Below, one piece after another: positions 43,535 to 54,894 of a stretch of 64,000 nucleotides of DNA. A program made the translations under genes and the position numbers. The notes below the pieces were generated by a model. The model was not told the origin of the DNA and did not search any database. It saw only the letters and a list, made by a program, of their open reading frames with translations. Each line of letters opens with the position of its first letter. Within the stretch, counting starts at the first letter, position 1. The DNA comes from Helianthus annuus (lineage: Eukaryota > Streptophyta > Magnoliopsida > Asterales > Asteraceae), in assembly GCF_002127325.2 (NCBI RefSeq), contig NC_035437.2, positions 160,732,682 to 160,796,681 on the forward strand. The letters run 5' to 3'.

Positions 43535-45523
43535 TTGCCGTCTCCTCTTCGTTCTCCTTCTTTCGCTTCTGCTCCCTCGTCTCTTCTCCTCTCGGCTTCC
43601 ATCATGGACGCCAAGCTCCACCCTGCTTCAACTGTTAACAACATTAAGAGTCTTGTTCCCGTAACCCTAGAGATGGACAGCGGTTTATACGCGTCATGGA
43701 GCGAACTTTTTCGCCTCCACTGTCGTGCGTTCCAAGTCATCCAACATCTGTCTCCAAAGCCAGAAGCTGAGTCGTCTTCATCAAAAACAACCGAAAAAGA
43801 TAAAGACACGATCACCAAACCTGCCGATGATTCGTGGGATCGGCTCGACGCTATCGTTCTGCAGTGGATCTACGCAACGATATCGAGCGATCTTTTACAT
43901 ACTATCTTGAAACCCAATGCTACTGCCCACGAAGCATGGGTGGCTCTCGAGAATATTTTTCACGACAACAAAAGTTCCCGGGCTATTCACCTTCGTCACA
44001 AGTTCGCTAACACCCGTCTTAGCGGTTTCCCGAACGTCTCCGCATACTGCCAACAGTTGAAAGTTCTCTCCGATCAACTTGCGAGCGTTGGTTCGCCAGT
44101 TGACAACCAAAGTCTTGTCCTCCAACTGATTAGTGGGTTAAACGAACAATATGAGGGGATTGCTACGATTTTGCAAAATCAAGATCCTCTTCCTAGCTTC
44201 TATGATGCCCGATCCAAACTCATTCCGGTGGAATCTCGCAAGGCTGAACAGGCACTACAAGCGTCTCAGGCAGCCGGTACCGCGCTCACCGCCAACTCCA
44301 CTCGGTCCACCGGCAATAATAATAGTGGTCCGGCCGACTACCGCACGGATAATAATTATGGTGGCCGCGGTCGTGGCCGTGGTTCGCGTGGCCGGGGTCG
44401 TGGCAGGAACACTTGGGGTCGCGGCCGTGGAAATCACAGCAACCATGCTTGGCAACAGCAACAGTGGCATACTCCCTCACCTTGGGCTCCTCAGTCTTGG
44501 TCTACCCCTCCCCCATGGGCCGCTCAGCAATGGGCCGCGCAAGCCCAGCAGCCTTGGGCTGCCACTTCGCAACAACAGTGGGCTATGCCACCTTGCCCCT
44601 ACCCGACCATGAACCCCCCTGCCGGCAACTCGGGTTCTGCTCCTGGCATCCTCGGTCCGCGGCCCAATCAAGCTAACCATGCCGCGTACACACCCACGGA
44701 CATCGAGCAGGCGATGTATTCCATGTCCTTGAATCAACATGATCCGGTCCCCGTGATGGACACTGGCGCCACGACCAACATGACTAACACCCAAGGTAAT
44801 TTTCAATCTTTTTTTAATAACAGCATCCCACAAGATATTATCGTTGGTAATGGCTCGACCATTCCGGTTGTTGGACATGGCACTAAAATCCTCCCACCAC
44901 CCTTTCCACCCTTTGTCCTAAAGAACACCCTATATGCACCAAAATTGCTTAAAAACCTAATTTATGTTCGACGCTTTACTACTGATAATTCTGTTTCAGT
45001 TGAATTTGACCCGTTTGGTTTTCTTGTGAAGGACTACAAGACCCGGATCCCTATCCTACGATGCAACAGCAGCGGTGATCTATACCCGCTATTGCTTGGT
45101 CCGGGAAGCACCACCAACCCCTCCACATTCGCAGCTATTTCCTCTCAACTATGGCATCATCGTCTCGGTCATCCGGGACAACCTACTATGCAAAATTTAA
45201 AACGTTCATGTTCTATTGATTTCAGTACTTTGAATAATAACATTTGTCAATCTTGTGTTTTTGGAAAAAGTGTTCGTTTACCATTTGTTACGTCCCACAC
45301 ACATATATTTCACCCGTTTGACATTATACATAGCGACCTTTGGACATCGCCCATTCTAAGCTCGGGTGGTCATCGATACTACATTCTATTTCTCGATGAT
45401 CACACAATTTTTTTATGGACTTACCCCATATCCAAGAAATCCCAAGTTTACACTGTCTTTTGTAACTTTTACAAATCAATTGTAATTAATTCTAGGGTTT
45501 TGTACATATGTATATATATTTGA
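43535..45523 (+). pseudogene. Copia gag-protease-partial integrase
   Basis: 662 codons open. Gag (about residues 24-240) shows the copia UBN2-type fold (YASWSELFRLHCRAF, AWVALENIFHDNKSSRAIHL, VSAYCQQLKVLSDQLASV). It is followed by a GRGRG-rich tract (about 270-300) instead of a classical knuckle and a W/Q/P-rich low-complexity stretch. Protease is at MDTGATTNMTN. Integrase begins with LWHHRLGHPGQPTMQNL and CQSCVFGKSVRLPF, reaches HSDLWTSPILSSGGHRYYILFLDDHTIFLWTYP and then runs into the LTR. The first catalytic Asp is present, the rest is deleted. It cannot transpose on its own. Confidence 0.88.
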
Positions 45524-45577
45524 GGAATGAGAATAGAGGAGGCAAGAAAGCCATTTACCCCAAAACCTTACAAGGTC

Positions 45578-45763
45578 ATCTCTCCGAAACCAGGAATTGA
45601 ACAAGTAGAATGGTCCATCCTCAAATACTTCAATAACGTATGAGAATCGATCATCACCATAGATTGAGTAAAACTGAAAGTATAGCTCGGATTGAGAGAT
45701 CCACGAGTTAGGATCAAAGCCAGTGAAATGAGGTAATTTTGGTTCGAGATCTTCCAAAGCCAT
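45578..45763 (-). pseudogene. Start of the base element gag-like ORF
   Basis: ATG at 45763 lies 28 bases inside the 5' LTR. The protein begins MALEDLEPKLPHFTG with the WISQSELYFQFYSI block typical of plant Ty3/gypsy gag. It is cut at GACCT by the copia insertion and continues at 43377. Confidence 0.7.
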
Positions 45764-45791
45764 CGATGCTAAGGATCAATGAAAGCACCAA

Positions 45792-46091
45792 TGAAGTGAA
45801 TGGTTATTTCACGACTAAACAGCAAGATGAATACAAATAGAATCGGCTATGTTTCTATTGATTTGATCGATTACAATTAAGAAAAGGGGGGATGGGAAGA
45901 ACAGGCATCAGATTTGGGATGAGAAGAAGAAGCTAAACAACCTTTACAATATTCATTCATAATCCCTACGCTCTCTCTCTATGTTGCTTATATCCTGTGA
46001 TGAACTGCTCACCGCCCCTTTAACTTGTTGGGCCTATTGGGCTAGGCTACCTGATTGGGTCACTTGGTTTAGATCCATTAGGTTCATAACA
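45792..46091 (-). repeat. Base element, 5' LTR
   Basis: 300 bp. Next to its inner edge the minus strand reads TTGGTGCTTTCATTGATCC, a TGG-initiated primer-site-like sequence whose tRNA I cannot name. Confidence 0.85.
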
Positions 46092-46096
46092 TTAAA

Positions 46097-46649
46097 CAAG
46101 GTTTCGAATTGTGAAATAGCATTATGCCAGAATATGTAGCCTAATAATTGTCGATCATGTAAGCATGTTAAACAAGGTTATATAATAATGTCTATAGAGC
46201 TTACTAGTGTTGAATCAAGTTGAATTATACATGGTGCTATCAAACCCCAACATAAATGTGATTGCTTATTTCCCTTTTGTTTATTTTTGTTTAGTGTTAT
46301 TGCAATTTAAGTTGGCACTAGTTTAAACCACAATCACTTGCATCTTTTTGTTTTTTTTATTTTTCACAATGTGTGATATTAATCACATAAACTCATCGAT
46401 TATATGTAAAGGAATTTCCTACACTGATTAATCAAATAGTATTGCATGTTTGCTCCTGTATATTATAGGTCAAATGATAGGTACACTACTAATTTTTAAA
46501 TCTTGGATGCAAGTATATTATCAGAAGACATTACACATTAAAAAAATGAATATTCTCAATGAACCCCTTAATGTTGCAACAGCCTTTACATTTCAAAACA
46601 AAAAGAAGACGTAAGCTACAAGAAGATGCAATCTTTTGTAACGATATCA
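46097..46649. other. 3' flank of the C2/GRAM gene
   Basis: Resumes the sequence broken at 15110. AT-rich; the part next to 46650 should hold the 3' UTR and polyadenylation signal of the gene, but the site cannot be fixed. The overlapping plus-strand frame 46559-46774 is a shadow of the last exon. Confidence 0.45.
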
Positions 46650-48493
46650 TCAACTACGACCATCAACTGCCAATAGAACTTCTCTTTCAACCAACTCGAA
46701 CAGCTCCCGTACTCGATCACCAAACTTTACAACCACGTTTCGAGTTATTCGTTGCTCAAATTTACAACTTTTGAGCCACACCACCCCAATGAAGACATCA
46801 CACGCGCACCACCCTGGTTTCCGATCAACCATTTCATACTTGACCTGAACCTGCATTTTCCAATCTAAGGCAAGACCATATGGAGAAACTACAGTTGACT
46901 ACAACAGAACTGACCATTCTGACGGCCAAAACCATCGCAACATGATCAATAAAAAGAAAAACCATCACTAATGGTATTGCGACGGATATTGAGTTTGCGA
47001 CAGGAGTTGCTGTAATTTATGACAGCAGGTTTTTTAGCTCTTTTAAGGGTGTAACTATTTTAAGTTTGCAGCGACTTACATAAAAATGATCGCCAAATGG
47101 CACATCATGGAGAGCCATAGCCTCGGTTATGGTCCACCCTTTCCCGTCAACAATCGGCAACTTTTGTTGCGTGCACGTGACATCACCGCCAAAACTCGAC
47201 ACCCTTCTGTTAAACTTCCAACATAAACGCCTTTCAAGCATATCAGAATGACCTGTAACGGGTTCCCACGGGGTTGTGTTGTAATTCAAACACCACAACT
47301 TTCCCATAACTTTGTGCTCCAAGTCTCCTCCTTTAAAGATTTCCATAATTGACTCCAACTGTAAGTCAAAATTCAAAGTCAACGTCATTAATGTATTCCG
47401 TATGCAAATGGTTGTCAAGTACTCACACTAATCGGAAGTTCTTCCGAATAGATCTTGGTCATTTTTGCATCTCCAACGACCAAATGAGAAGTAACGTCTT
47501 CACATAAACACTTCTCATCTTTTTCTTGATGTTGATGATCTTGTGACGTGACGGTTGTATCCTCAAAGACGTCGGTTTTCGGATCTGGGCTTGATGATCT
47601 TGTTCTCCATAATGCCATTATCGTCCTAATTTACACAAAGTGATCGTTAGGATTATTTTATCAAAAAAAGAAAAATCAGAAATGTATCAAGTCTTTTTAT
47701 TCAGACTTACCGTCTAGCTGAACTAAATGACACGAAAGAATGGAAGTAAAAACACAGTCGGCCCTTTTCGTCTTGAGACTTGGCACCATGCCTAGCGTCT
47801 ACGCCTCGACCTTTAAGCAGAACCATCACAAGTATCGGGCTCCCCACTGATGCCAGTGTCGGGGGAAGGGAATGAATGTCTTCAACGTCTTCCCATAAGA
47901 ATGAAAATTTTGTTTTGTGCCCAAATAAGTTCGCGTAAAATCCAACAATTCTTGAAGATACATACAGTCGGCCCTATAAGTTATCGATTAGAAACAATAT
48001 AATATGTTAAAAACTAACCATTTGAATTCAGGTTTTTGTTAATGTTCTTGAGTGTACCTGAAGGGGCAGTTTTCTTTTGAGAGAACACGAGAAATCACTA
48101 ACTAGAAATTCCTCGGGTGGCAAGCTAAAAAGCTTCTGAAAAGTCGAGTTCCTATGAGGCGATCTCACATTGATCTGTCAAGTAGTTAATATTATAAGAT
48201 CTACACATTTTTAAGTGGAAAATGAACTGGTTCAGATCAAAACAGGTAAGTCTTTGGTACAGTTCAGGTCGACTCGAAAAGCCAAAACAGCTTATATACA
48301 ATAGTTGTAGCTTTTTAGTTCCAATATGATTGCAAAAACAATAATATTTTAATGATAACCTTATTGTTTTAGATAAATTGATTTAGTATGCGACCGCTGT
48401 TGGCCCGTTACAAATAAAGCACAACTGAAATTGGTCCATTCATTGGTAAATGAATCAAACTTGTCACTACTACAGGAAACATGTTAAATGTAC

Positions 48494-48543
<50 letters not shown>

Positions 48544-51500
48544 CACACCTTTTTCCCAGCTTCTTTCTCGACTTTTGTCATGTATTCTTTGATTGTTTCG
48601 ACTCCATTATTATTATCCAAGAAAATTCTTAAATGCAACTTAGACTGTAAAGACTTTGCAAGTCTTCCTTCAAGCGGGACCCACATGTCTGCTAATTCCT
48701 CTGTCGTGTGTCTTAAGAATCTAATCTCTGCGTGCCCAAGTGAAGCTGCTTGACCAAATGGGCCATCAAAGTCGAAAACTTCAACGTCCAAGAGTGATGG
48801 GGGTTCTTCTGCAGCATCAAACTCGAGTACCTCTACAAGATTTCAACAAATGACTGATATCAAGTTCCAAGAATAAAGTAAAATGCGTTAAATCAGATAA
48901 AAACATAAAACGAATCATTTCACCATTCCACTGAGGATCAAGTGTTTGAAGCTTGACAGAGCTCGTTCTCGTCTTTCCATTGCATGTCAACACTACATAC
49001 GGATCCGAGAAACCCGAAGAGTCCAATGGGGCTAAATTGGTTCCCTCAATGATTGCAACAGTAAGTACCCACCCTTCACCTTGAGCTTTGACACCATGAT
49101 CATTTCCTGACACAATCAGCAAGTCTTTGTCACATCTTATCCATGAAAGTATATGTACTTATGTATCTATGTGCATACAGCCATACACATGAATGTATAG
49201 TGTTTGGACGCGTGTTTTGAAAGCAATAAGTTCCAAAACACACATCCAAACAGTCTTGTAAGTCTAAAAGAACTATTGTGAACATGAGGAAAAGTGTACC
49301 TCTACGCAGCCTAGCTTGGACAAAATGTGAAGCCATGATATAAACATGTTGCAAGTTGAATAAGATTATCCCACACGTGACAAATTCACCAAAACTGTCC
49401 GGTAATTCAAGACCATTAAACTCTAAACCTTGAATTTGATTTGGCCCACATAGTAAGACATGCACAAAAGCATAAAGAACCATTAAAACAGTGGAAACCA
49501 CGGTGAAGTTACAAAAATACCCCACCGCTAAATCCCAATCAGATTCATGCTCATTTTGCAATGTCGCCAGCGTTTGACTTTTGTCCAATGTGGCCAACTG
49601 ATTGACTGGTTTAAATGTTTGGCCAAGCAACTCCGAAAACTGCTCAAAACTCTCCTTCAATCCTTGCTTAGCTCCATGTTCAATCATACTCTTCATCATT
49701 GTGCTTTGATGAAAATCAATCCCCCAAGAAACTAAAATTCGCGAAGTTTCATCTCCTCCAATCTCGGGCCCATGCATTATCTTGTACAGTAATTTAACTT
49801 GAAAAGTACTCCCGTAAGGAACGTCAGGCGTATCCACTCTTATAAAAACTGCAAAATCTTTCCCATTTGCTTTAATGTAAGTTTGGTCTTCAGTCACTTT
49901 AGAAGCTTTGACCAATTTTGTTGCACCTTTTGTATAAGTAACGGTGCGGGTCAAAGATGACGTTTGACCGGATTCCCATGTCCATGGGCTCTCATGAACG
50001 TCTGTTGTACTTTGAATTGCTGCTAACTCTTTCATAAACTGTGAATCGGGTGCAAATAAGAAATGGTTGAGATCTTTAGGAGGTACTACATATGTTTCAT
50101 CAAGAAGAACCCCTCCTTGTAGATTTTCGGGCATTTCCTTTTGGTCAGCTAATGACTCCATGGTTTCCATTGAATCTTCAAATGTAGTAATGAGAGGAAG
50201 TTCTTCTGTTGACTCACCATTGTCGGATGAGGTTGTTGGCAAGTCAGATGAATCGTCTACACCGGATGAATCATTGTGTTTGTGAAAGAGCTTCTCAAAT
50301 CGTCTAGTAATGGATTTTATCATCTTTCGTGGTGATTTAGAGGTGTTAGAATCATGCGACGGGCTTTGTTTGATATCACTATATTGATCACTGATCATGC
50401 TTGGTTGTAAGAATTGATTACCATTGGAGATATCTTGGTTTTTCCCGTGTAACGAAAGAGCAAGAAGAATCTTACCTGAAATCAAGTCTCAATTTGACTT
50501 ATGGGGATTAAATAAAAGGTTTTGCATTTCCCAAATCCTTAAGAAATGTTTTTCTTGTACTAAATGATATAGAAACCTAACAAGATCATTAAATGTTTTG
50601 AAACTAAAAATCTTTACAGTACAAAAGGTTCCTCTTTGATATTAGAGTTGACTGCTTCATGGTTGTTCTGCAGCCTCTACCTGTTGGCAAGGTGGTGTAA
50701 TTTTCTAATGATATTCATCTTTCGAAAGAAAAAGACTTTAATGCTTCAATAACGAGCATATCACCACAATACTTTTTTTTATTTATGTTTATGGCATTGT
50801 CCAAAGGAACATTTTACGGTGTAACCATAAAATACTTGAAATTAGTTAGCATACATACACTAATGGTGACGTATCATAAAAAGGATAATTTCCAAACTAG
50901 TCAAGTTGACCAACCCTTTTACCAAATTAGTAATTTGACCATAAGTTAGACACCGGCAAACTCTAAAAAATGTGTCGGCTAAACCTTCTAGCCATTAGCT
51001 AAAAGCTAAAAAAGCTCCTAGCTAGCCATCGGCTGAGTTTGCCTTCTAGCCGCCGGCTAAGCCCCCCTGGCCACTGGCTAAACACTAAAACACCCTAGCC
51101 GCCGCCTAAGCTCCAACTTTCAATATCTATTTTGCAAAATGTTATTGGTAACTTGACTGTTTTGGTAAATTTCCCGTCATCACAACACTTTATAATTATA
51201 CCAACTTTTTACCTTTTCTTAGACTAGTGGGTGTTTGGGGGGGGGGGGGGATGCCAAGCAACACTGGCTAAACCACACCGGGCCAGCGTTGCCCCGCTGG
51301 CGTGTCTTTGAAGCCTGGCGTTGGGCGGGGGAGGTCTGAGGTGGCTAGCTTAGATTGGCTGGTGGGAGATGACCGTTTCCACACCCCACTATTTTAAAAA
51401 ATCAACATGCATGGCACCTCAACGCCGCCTGGCCACGTCGCTTCCACACCCCACTTTTTTTGGGGTGGTCTGGTAGAGCCCACAGTCGAGCAATGCCCAC

Positions 51501-53505
51501 ACCCCATAGTCTTAGTTGAGTATTGGTTTTTCCTGGGAATCATTTTTAACACATCCACTCTATTCAAGGCGGCTTAACCTGTATGTCCGGCCTCAAAAAG
51601 AAATTCTAATTTCAGATCTTTCTAGTAAAATAATTAGTAATCCTATATTAAAGAACAGCTTAATCTATCTTACAACATCCAAAGAAAGTTCGTCTTTTTT
51701 TCATAAAAGAAATTAAGATAAAATCCATTCTATAATTCTAAGACTATCCACATCAAGGATGTTTGTAGGTGACATGGAGGGTGTTCATTCCTATGTGGAG
51801 GACATTTGTGAGAGGGATGGATTAGTGGGTGTTGTAGAGGATGACATGGAGGGTGTTCATTCTTCACAATTCTTGGGGAAGAATGGTGAAGAATGGGCTA
51901 ATAGTGGGTCCTTTCTTTTTTTTTTTATAAGGTTGTTTGTGGGAAGGATATATATGTTATTGTTGTGGGTAAAAAGTGTTTGTGGCAAGATTAAGTGAAA
52001 AGCTGATGTGGCATGCTGATTAGGCTGTTTGTAGAAATGATAGTCTTTCACTGATGCGGATAGTCTAATATATCTATAAATTTTACAATGTTTCAAAGTT
52101 TATTTTTTTCTTAGTATATTATCATCTATTTTGAAGCCTCAAAAGAAATTTTAAGTCTAAAGTTTTCATAAACAATCTAACTTATAATATAATAAAAGAA
52201 TACAAATAATGACACATGTCATTCTCTCCTTCAACTTTATAAATTTTATTTATAATTATTTAATAAATTTCTTTTAATATTAATTACTAATATATAGATA
52301 TTATTTAATTTATTTTTATCCTTATCTTTATCTAAGATTTATAAATAATTTCAATTTTGCAATTTAGACCCTTTGTTTTTTTTTTACTTTTAACCCAAAG
52401 TTTTTTATTTTTTTAATCTAATCCCAACTCTTTTTTATTTCCAATTTTGGTCCACCATACTTATCATCTTTCCCAAGGTTTTCATTTCGTTTTAAATTTT
52501 GTGAGTTAATGCACCGCAACGTGCGTGTGATGTTCAACATTTTTTTGTATATTTCGCCCGTCGCAGCACATCTATTTTTCTCCGTTTAACAAATTCGACT
52601 AACGTGCGGGTCCTGGATTGACTTAGTTATTTTTTTCTAAGTTTTACGTTTCGGTTTGATTTTTCTGCAACGAGCGTTCGTGATTCAAAGATTTTACGTC
52701 TGCTTTTCGCTCGGCGTTATTTTTTTCGTTTTTATTTATTTTTTACGAGCTTTTCTGGTGTTGGTGGTCGCTGGCAGTGGTATAGCATTGGTACTACTTG
52801 ACACAGTTTTACAACAACCGCTGCAATGCAGGGGCTTATACTAGTATTACTAATAAATCTATAACTTTTACAGTCAATTTTCCCTGTTTAATTCAAGGAT
52901 TTTCATGTAAATTATCATATCATATATTAAGGGGCAACTTAATCTAACTTTGAGGCCTCAAAAGAAATTTTAAATCTTCTTCATAATCAATGATCTCTTC
53001 TACAAAAATCTATAAAACTATACAAGTTTTATCAACAGATAAAACGTGTGTGTGTATATATATTGACTACGTACTAAACATATGATGTAAAGAAGTAATG
53101 AACAAATTGAAAGTTATGAAATATATACTAACCACATGCTTTCTCTATTGATTCATTAGATTCGTCACTTTGAACCGAAAACCAAGTAGGTTGCAAATGA
53201 TGATCCTCTTCAGCAGCAACCGACCACAAAGGGATCCGAACCCGACCCACCAAACTCCTACAACTATTAACCTTAAACAACCCACTAGATTCATCATCAC
53301 CATCACCATCATACACAGACACAACAAGCTCATCATCATCTAAACAATCAACTCTGAACACAAACTCCTCATTCCAAACAGGGTTTCTTGTGTTCTTCAA
53401 AACCCTGGTTCTTGATTTGAACTTTCCAACTTTGAGTTTTACATATGACTCTTCAACTGCCCAATCTTTACCTTCCAATACGTACACGTACAGCTTCATT
53501 ATCAT
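46650..53505 (-). CDS. C2 and GRAM domain-containing protein (Arabidopsis At5g50170-like), nine exons
   Basis: Exons on the minus strand: 53505-53133, 50475-49300, 49106-48924, 48832-48549, 48174-48058, 47973-47711, 47625-47427, 47358-47080, 46850-46650. All introns are GT-AG and phases agree, giving 3075 nt, 1024 residues. Domains: C2 (about 1-105, MKLYVYVLEGKDW, VWNEEFVF); VASt (about 255-415, WTWESG, TYTKGATKLVKA); a transmembrane helix (about 443-467, VVSTVLMVLYAFVHVLL); second C2 (about 520-620, GWVLTVAIIEGTNL, SGFSDPYVVL); GRAM (about 675-790, FLVSDFSCSLKRKLPLQGRLYVSS); second VASt (about 865-1005). VASt/GRAM proteins act at membrane contacts and in lipid transfer, and C2 domains bind membranes, often with calcium; the exact role here is unknown. 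The start could be 53505 or Met3 at 53499. No lesion seen. Length and domain order match the family. Confidence 0.93.
48497..48539. repeat. (TA)n microsatellite next to a 5' splice site
   Basis: About 21 AT units in intron 4, starting about ten bases past the exon 4 donor (48548-48547). It is polymorphism-prone and may affect donor use. Confidence 0.9.
51222..51511. mobile_element. Tourist-like MITE, TSD TTA
   Basis: GACTAGTGGGTGT at the left faces GACTATGGGGTGT (complement of the right end, 51499-51511). TTA flanks (51219-51221, 51512-51514). GC-rich interior. Confidence 0.65.
51742..52065. mobile_element. Tourist-like MITE, TSD TAA
   Basis: GACTATCCACATCA (51742) and complement of the right end GACTATCCGCATCA (52052-52065), one mismatch in 14. 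TAA flanks (51739-51741, 52066-52068). The inside repeats GATGACATGGAGGGTGTTCATTC-like text twice (about 51769 and 51841). Confidence 0.82.
52176..52844 (+). mobile_element. Non-autonomous Helitron in intron 1
   Basis: Begins A|TC at 52175-52177 with TCTAACTTATAATATAATAA followed by GACACATGTC, and ends with a short hairpin (CTGCAATGCAG, 52821-52831), nine bases, CTAG (52841-52844) and host T. Insertion between A and T with 5' TC and 3' hairpin-CTAG is the Helitron signature. No Rep/helicase coding. Confidence 0.6.
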
Positions 53506-53828
53506 GTTATTAATATGCGAGAAATATGAATGATCGAAGATTTGTTTGAATTCTTGAAATGGGAATGGAGGGTTTTGATGGTGTTGTTGCGGTGGTGGAT
53601 GACGATGATGAGGTTGAAGACGGCGGGAAACGTGGAGTGATGAAAGTGGTGACACGTGAGTTGTTTTTGAAGTTTGAAGAAAGAGAAAGGAGGAGTGTGG
53701 CGGTTTTGTCAGGGTATAAATTCGCCTCGGTAAGGCATGTATAAAATATAAAAAAGTGCACAAATTGCAAATATACACGTTAATGCATAATCTTTTGAAA
53801 CGGCAAATTTAAATCACTAACTAACTGA
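53506..53828 (-). promoter_or_regulatory. 5' leader and promoter region of the C2/GRAM gene
   Basis: The 273 bp upstream of the ATG are free of in-frame stops to 53778, but the C2 domain starts at 53505, so the upstream part is taken as leader. An A/T-rich TATA-like tract (complement of about 53741-53757, TTATATTTTATAC) lies about 240 bp upstream of the ATG. The MITE at 53829 begins less than 100 bp further up. Confidence 0.5.
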
Positions 53829-54135
53829 GGGGAGGGGGTGGTTCACTAGTGATATAAATTATCACTCATAAGCATCAATCAAGTTCCGCTATGTCATCAA
53901 CCATTTTTTTCATCACTCACAACCTTTTTTAGTGGGGATGGTCATCACTCACCACCACACCCAACAATTTCCCCCAACCAACAATTACACTCACAAAAAT
54001 AAATCATCACGCGTTGTACAAATAACGAAAATCGATTTCGTAGAACATATAACGCGTTATACTTGTTGCCGGCGGTGGACATTAACGCGTGCTCATTTGT
54101 TCCCGTGATACTATAACGGACTAGCCCGGGTTCTC
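53829..54135. mobile_element. Tourist-like MITE, copy 2, TSD TGA
   Basis: Same family as 2886-3200: GGGGAGGGGGTGGTTCACTAGTGAT at the start, ATAACGCGTTAT inside. Flanked by TGA (53826-53828, 54136-54138) instead of TTA. It also separates the gene's promoter from the copia relic. Confidence 0.7.
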
Positions 54136-54149
54136 TGATAACTTAAGTT

Positions 54150-54894
54150 ATAAGATTAAATATATTATGATTATTCTCGTTACATGTACTTCTATCTAAT
54201 TAAGGAAAAGTCTGAATCTCTTACAACTTTTAAAGCATATAAAGCTGAAGTTGAAAAGCAATTAGATCGTCAGATTAAAGTTATGAGATCAGATAGAGGC
54301 GGTGAATATTATGGAAGACATACTGATGTGGGTCAAGCTCCTGGTCCATTTTATGAGTTTTGTAAGGGCTAGGGGATTGTGAACCAATACACCATGCCTG
54401 GTACACCTCAGCAGAACGGTGTCGCTGAAAGAAGAAACCGTACCCTTATGAACATGGTGCGCAATATGTTAGCCAACACTAATTTACCATTATTCCTCTG
54501 GACTGAAGCGTTAAAAGCAGCTGTTCATATACTCAATAGAGTTCCTTCTAAGTCTGTCCCTAAAACTCCTTATGACCTTTGGACAGGAAGGAAACCGAGT
54601 CTTAAATATATGAAAGTATGGGGCTGCGTTGCTGAAGCAAAACTTTACAATCCTTTCCTAAGGAAACTTGACCCTAAAACAGTTACCTGTTTCTTTATCG
54701 GGTATCCTGATAATTCAAAGGGTTATCGTTTCTATTGTCCTTCCCATGTCACCCGCATTGTTGAAACCAAGCGTGCTGCGTTCCTGGAGGATTTCAAGGT
54801 CAGTGGGAGCAGTACCAACCCTTACGAAGAATTGCAAGAAGTACAAGATGCAGGGGGGAAAGACTCGTCGCTTACCATTACTCTGATTACTCCT
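54150..54894 (+). pseudogene. Copia integrase fragment, first part
   Basis: Begins mid-integrase (DYSRYMYFYLIKEKSESL), then [34 protein letters not shown] (second Asp and Glu of the catalytic triad) and the downstream block [16 protein letters not shown]. One in-frame TAG at 54370-54372. It is cut at CTCCT by the LTR element and continues at 63721 in frame. 5' part missing. Confidence 0.88.

Larger units (their letters stand above)
43378..45572 (+). mobile_element. Internally deleted copia element, TSD AGGTC
   Basis: The 5' LTR is 43378-43508 (131 bp, TAATAGGAGTC...CCTTACA; first dinucleotide TA rather than TG). The 3' LTR survives only as its last 97 or so bases (about 45476-45572). AGGTC flanks both ends (43373-43377 and 45573-45577). 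RT and RNase H are missing: the integrase reading frame runs directly into the 3' LTR at a TCAAT shared by both sides. Confidence 0.88.
15116..46091 (-). mobile_element. Base element of the tower: non-autonomous LTR retrotransposon, TSD TTAAA
   Basis: The LTRs start TGAAGTGAA and end CATAACA in plus orientation. The right (5') LTR is 45792-46091. The left (3') LTR is split into 15116-15295 and 40491-40604 by the chromovirus insertion. TTAAA flanks both ends (15111-15115 and 46092-46096). A purine tract (complement of 40605-40620, AAAGGGGGAAG) next to the left LTR and a TGG-type primer site next to the right LTR show that it runs on the minus strand. Without later insertions it is about 3.6 kb: a gag-like start, an in-frame phosphatase fragment, and scraps of pol; no usable RT or integrase. 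Confidence 0.85.
50476..53132 (-). other. Intron 1 of the C2/GRAM gene
   Basis: 2657 bp, donor GTTAGT (53132), acceptor TTGATTTCAG (50476). It carries two Tourist-like MITEs and a Helitron, plus a GCCGGCTAA-rich low-complexity stretch (about 50985-51110) and a 12-base G run (about 51237-51250). All other introns are short, so growth came from transposons. Confidence 0.85.
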
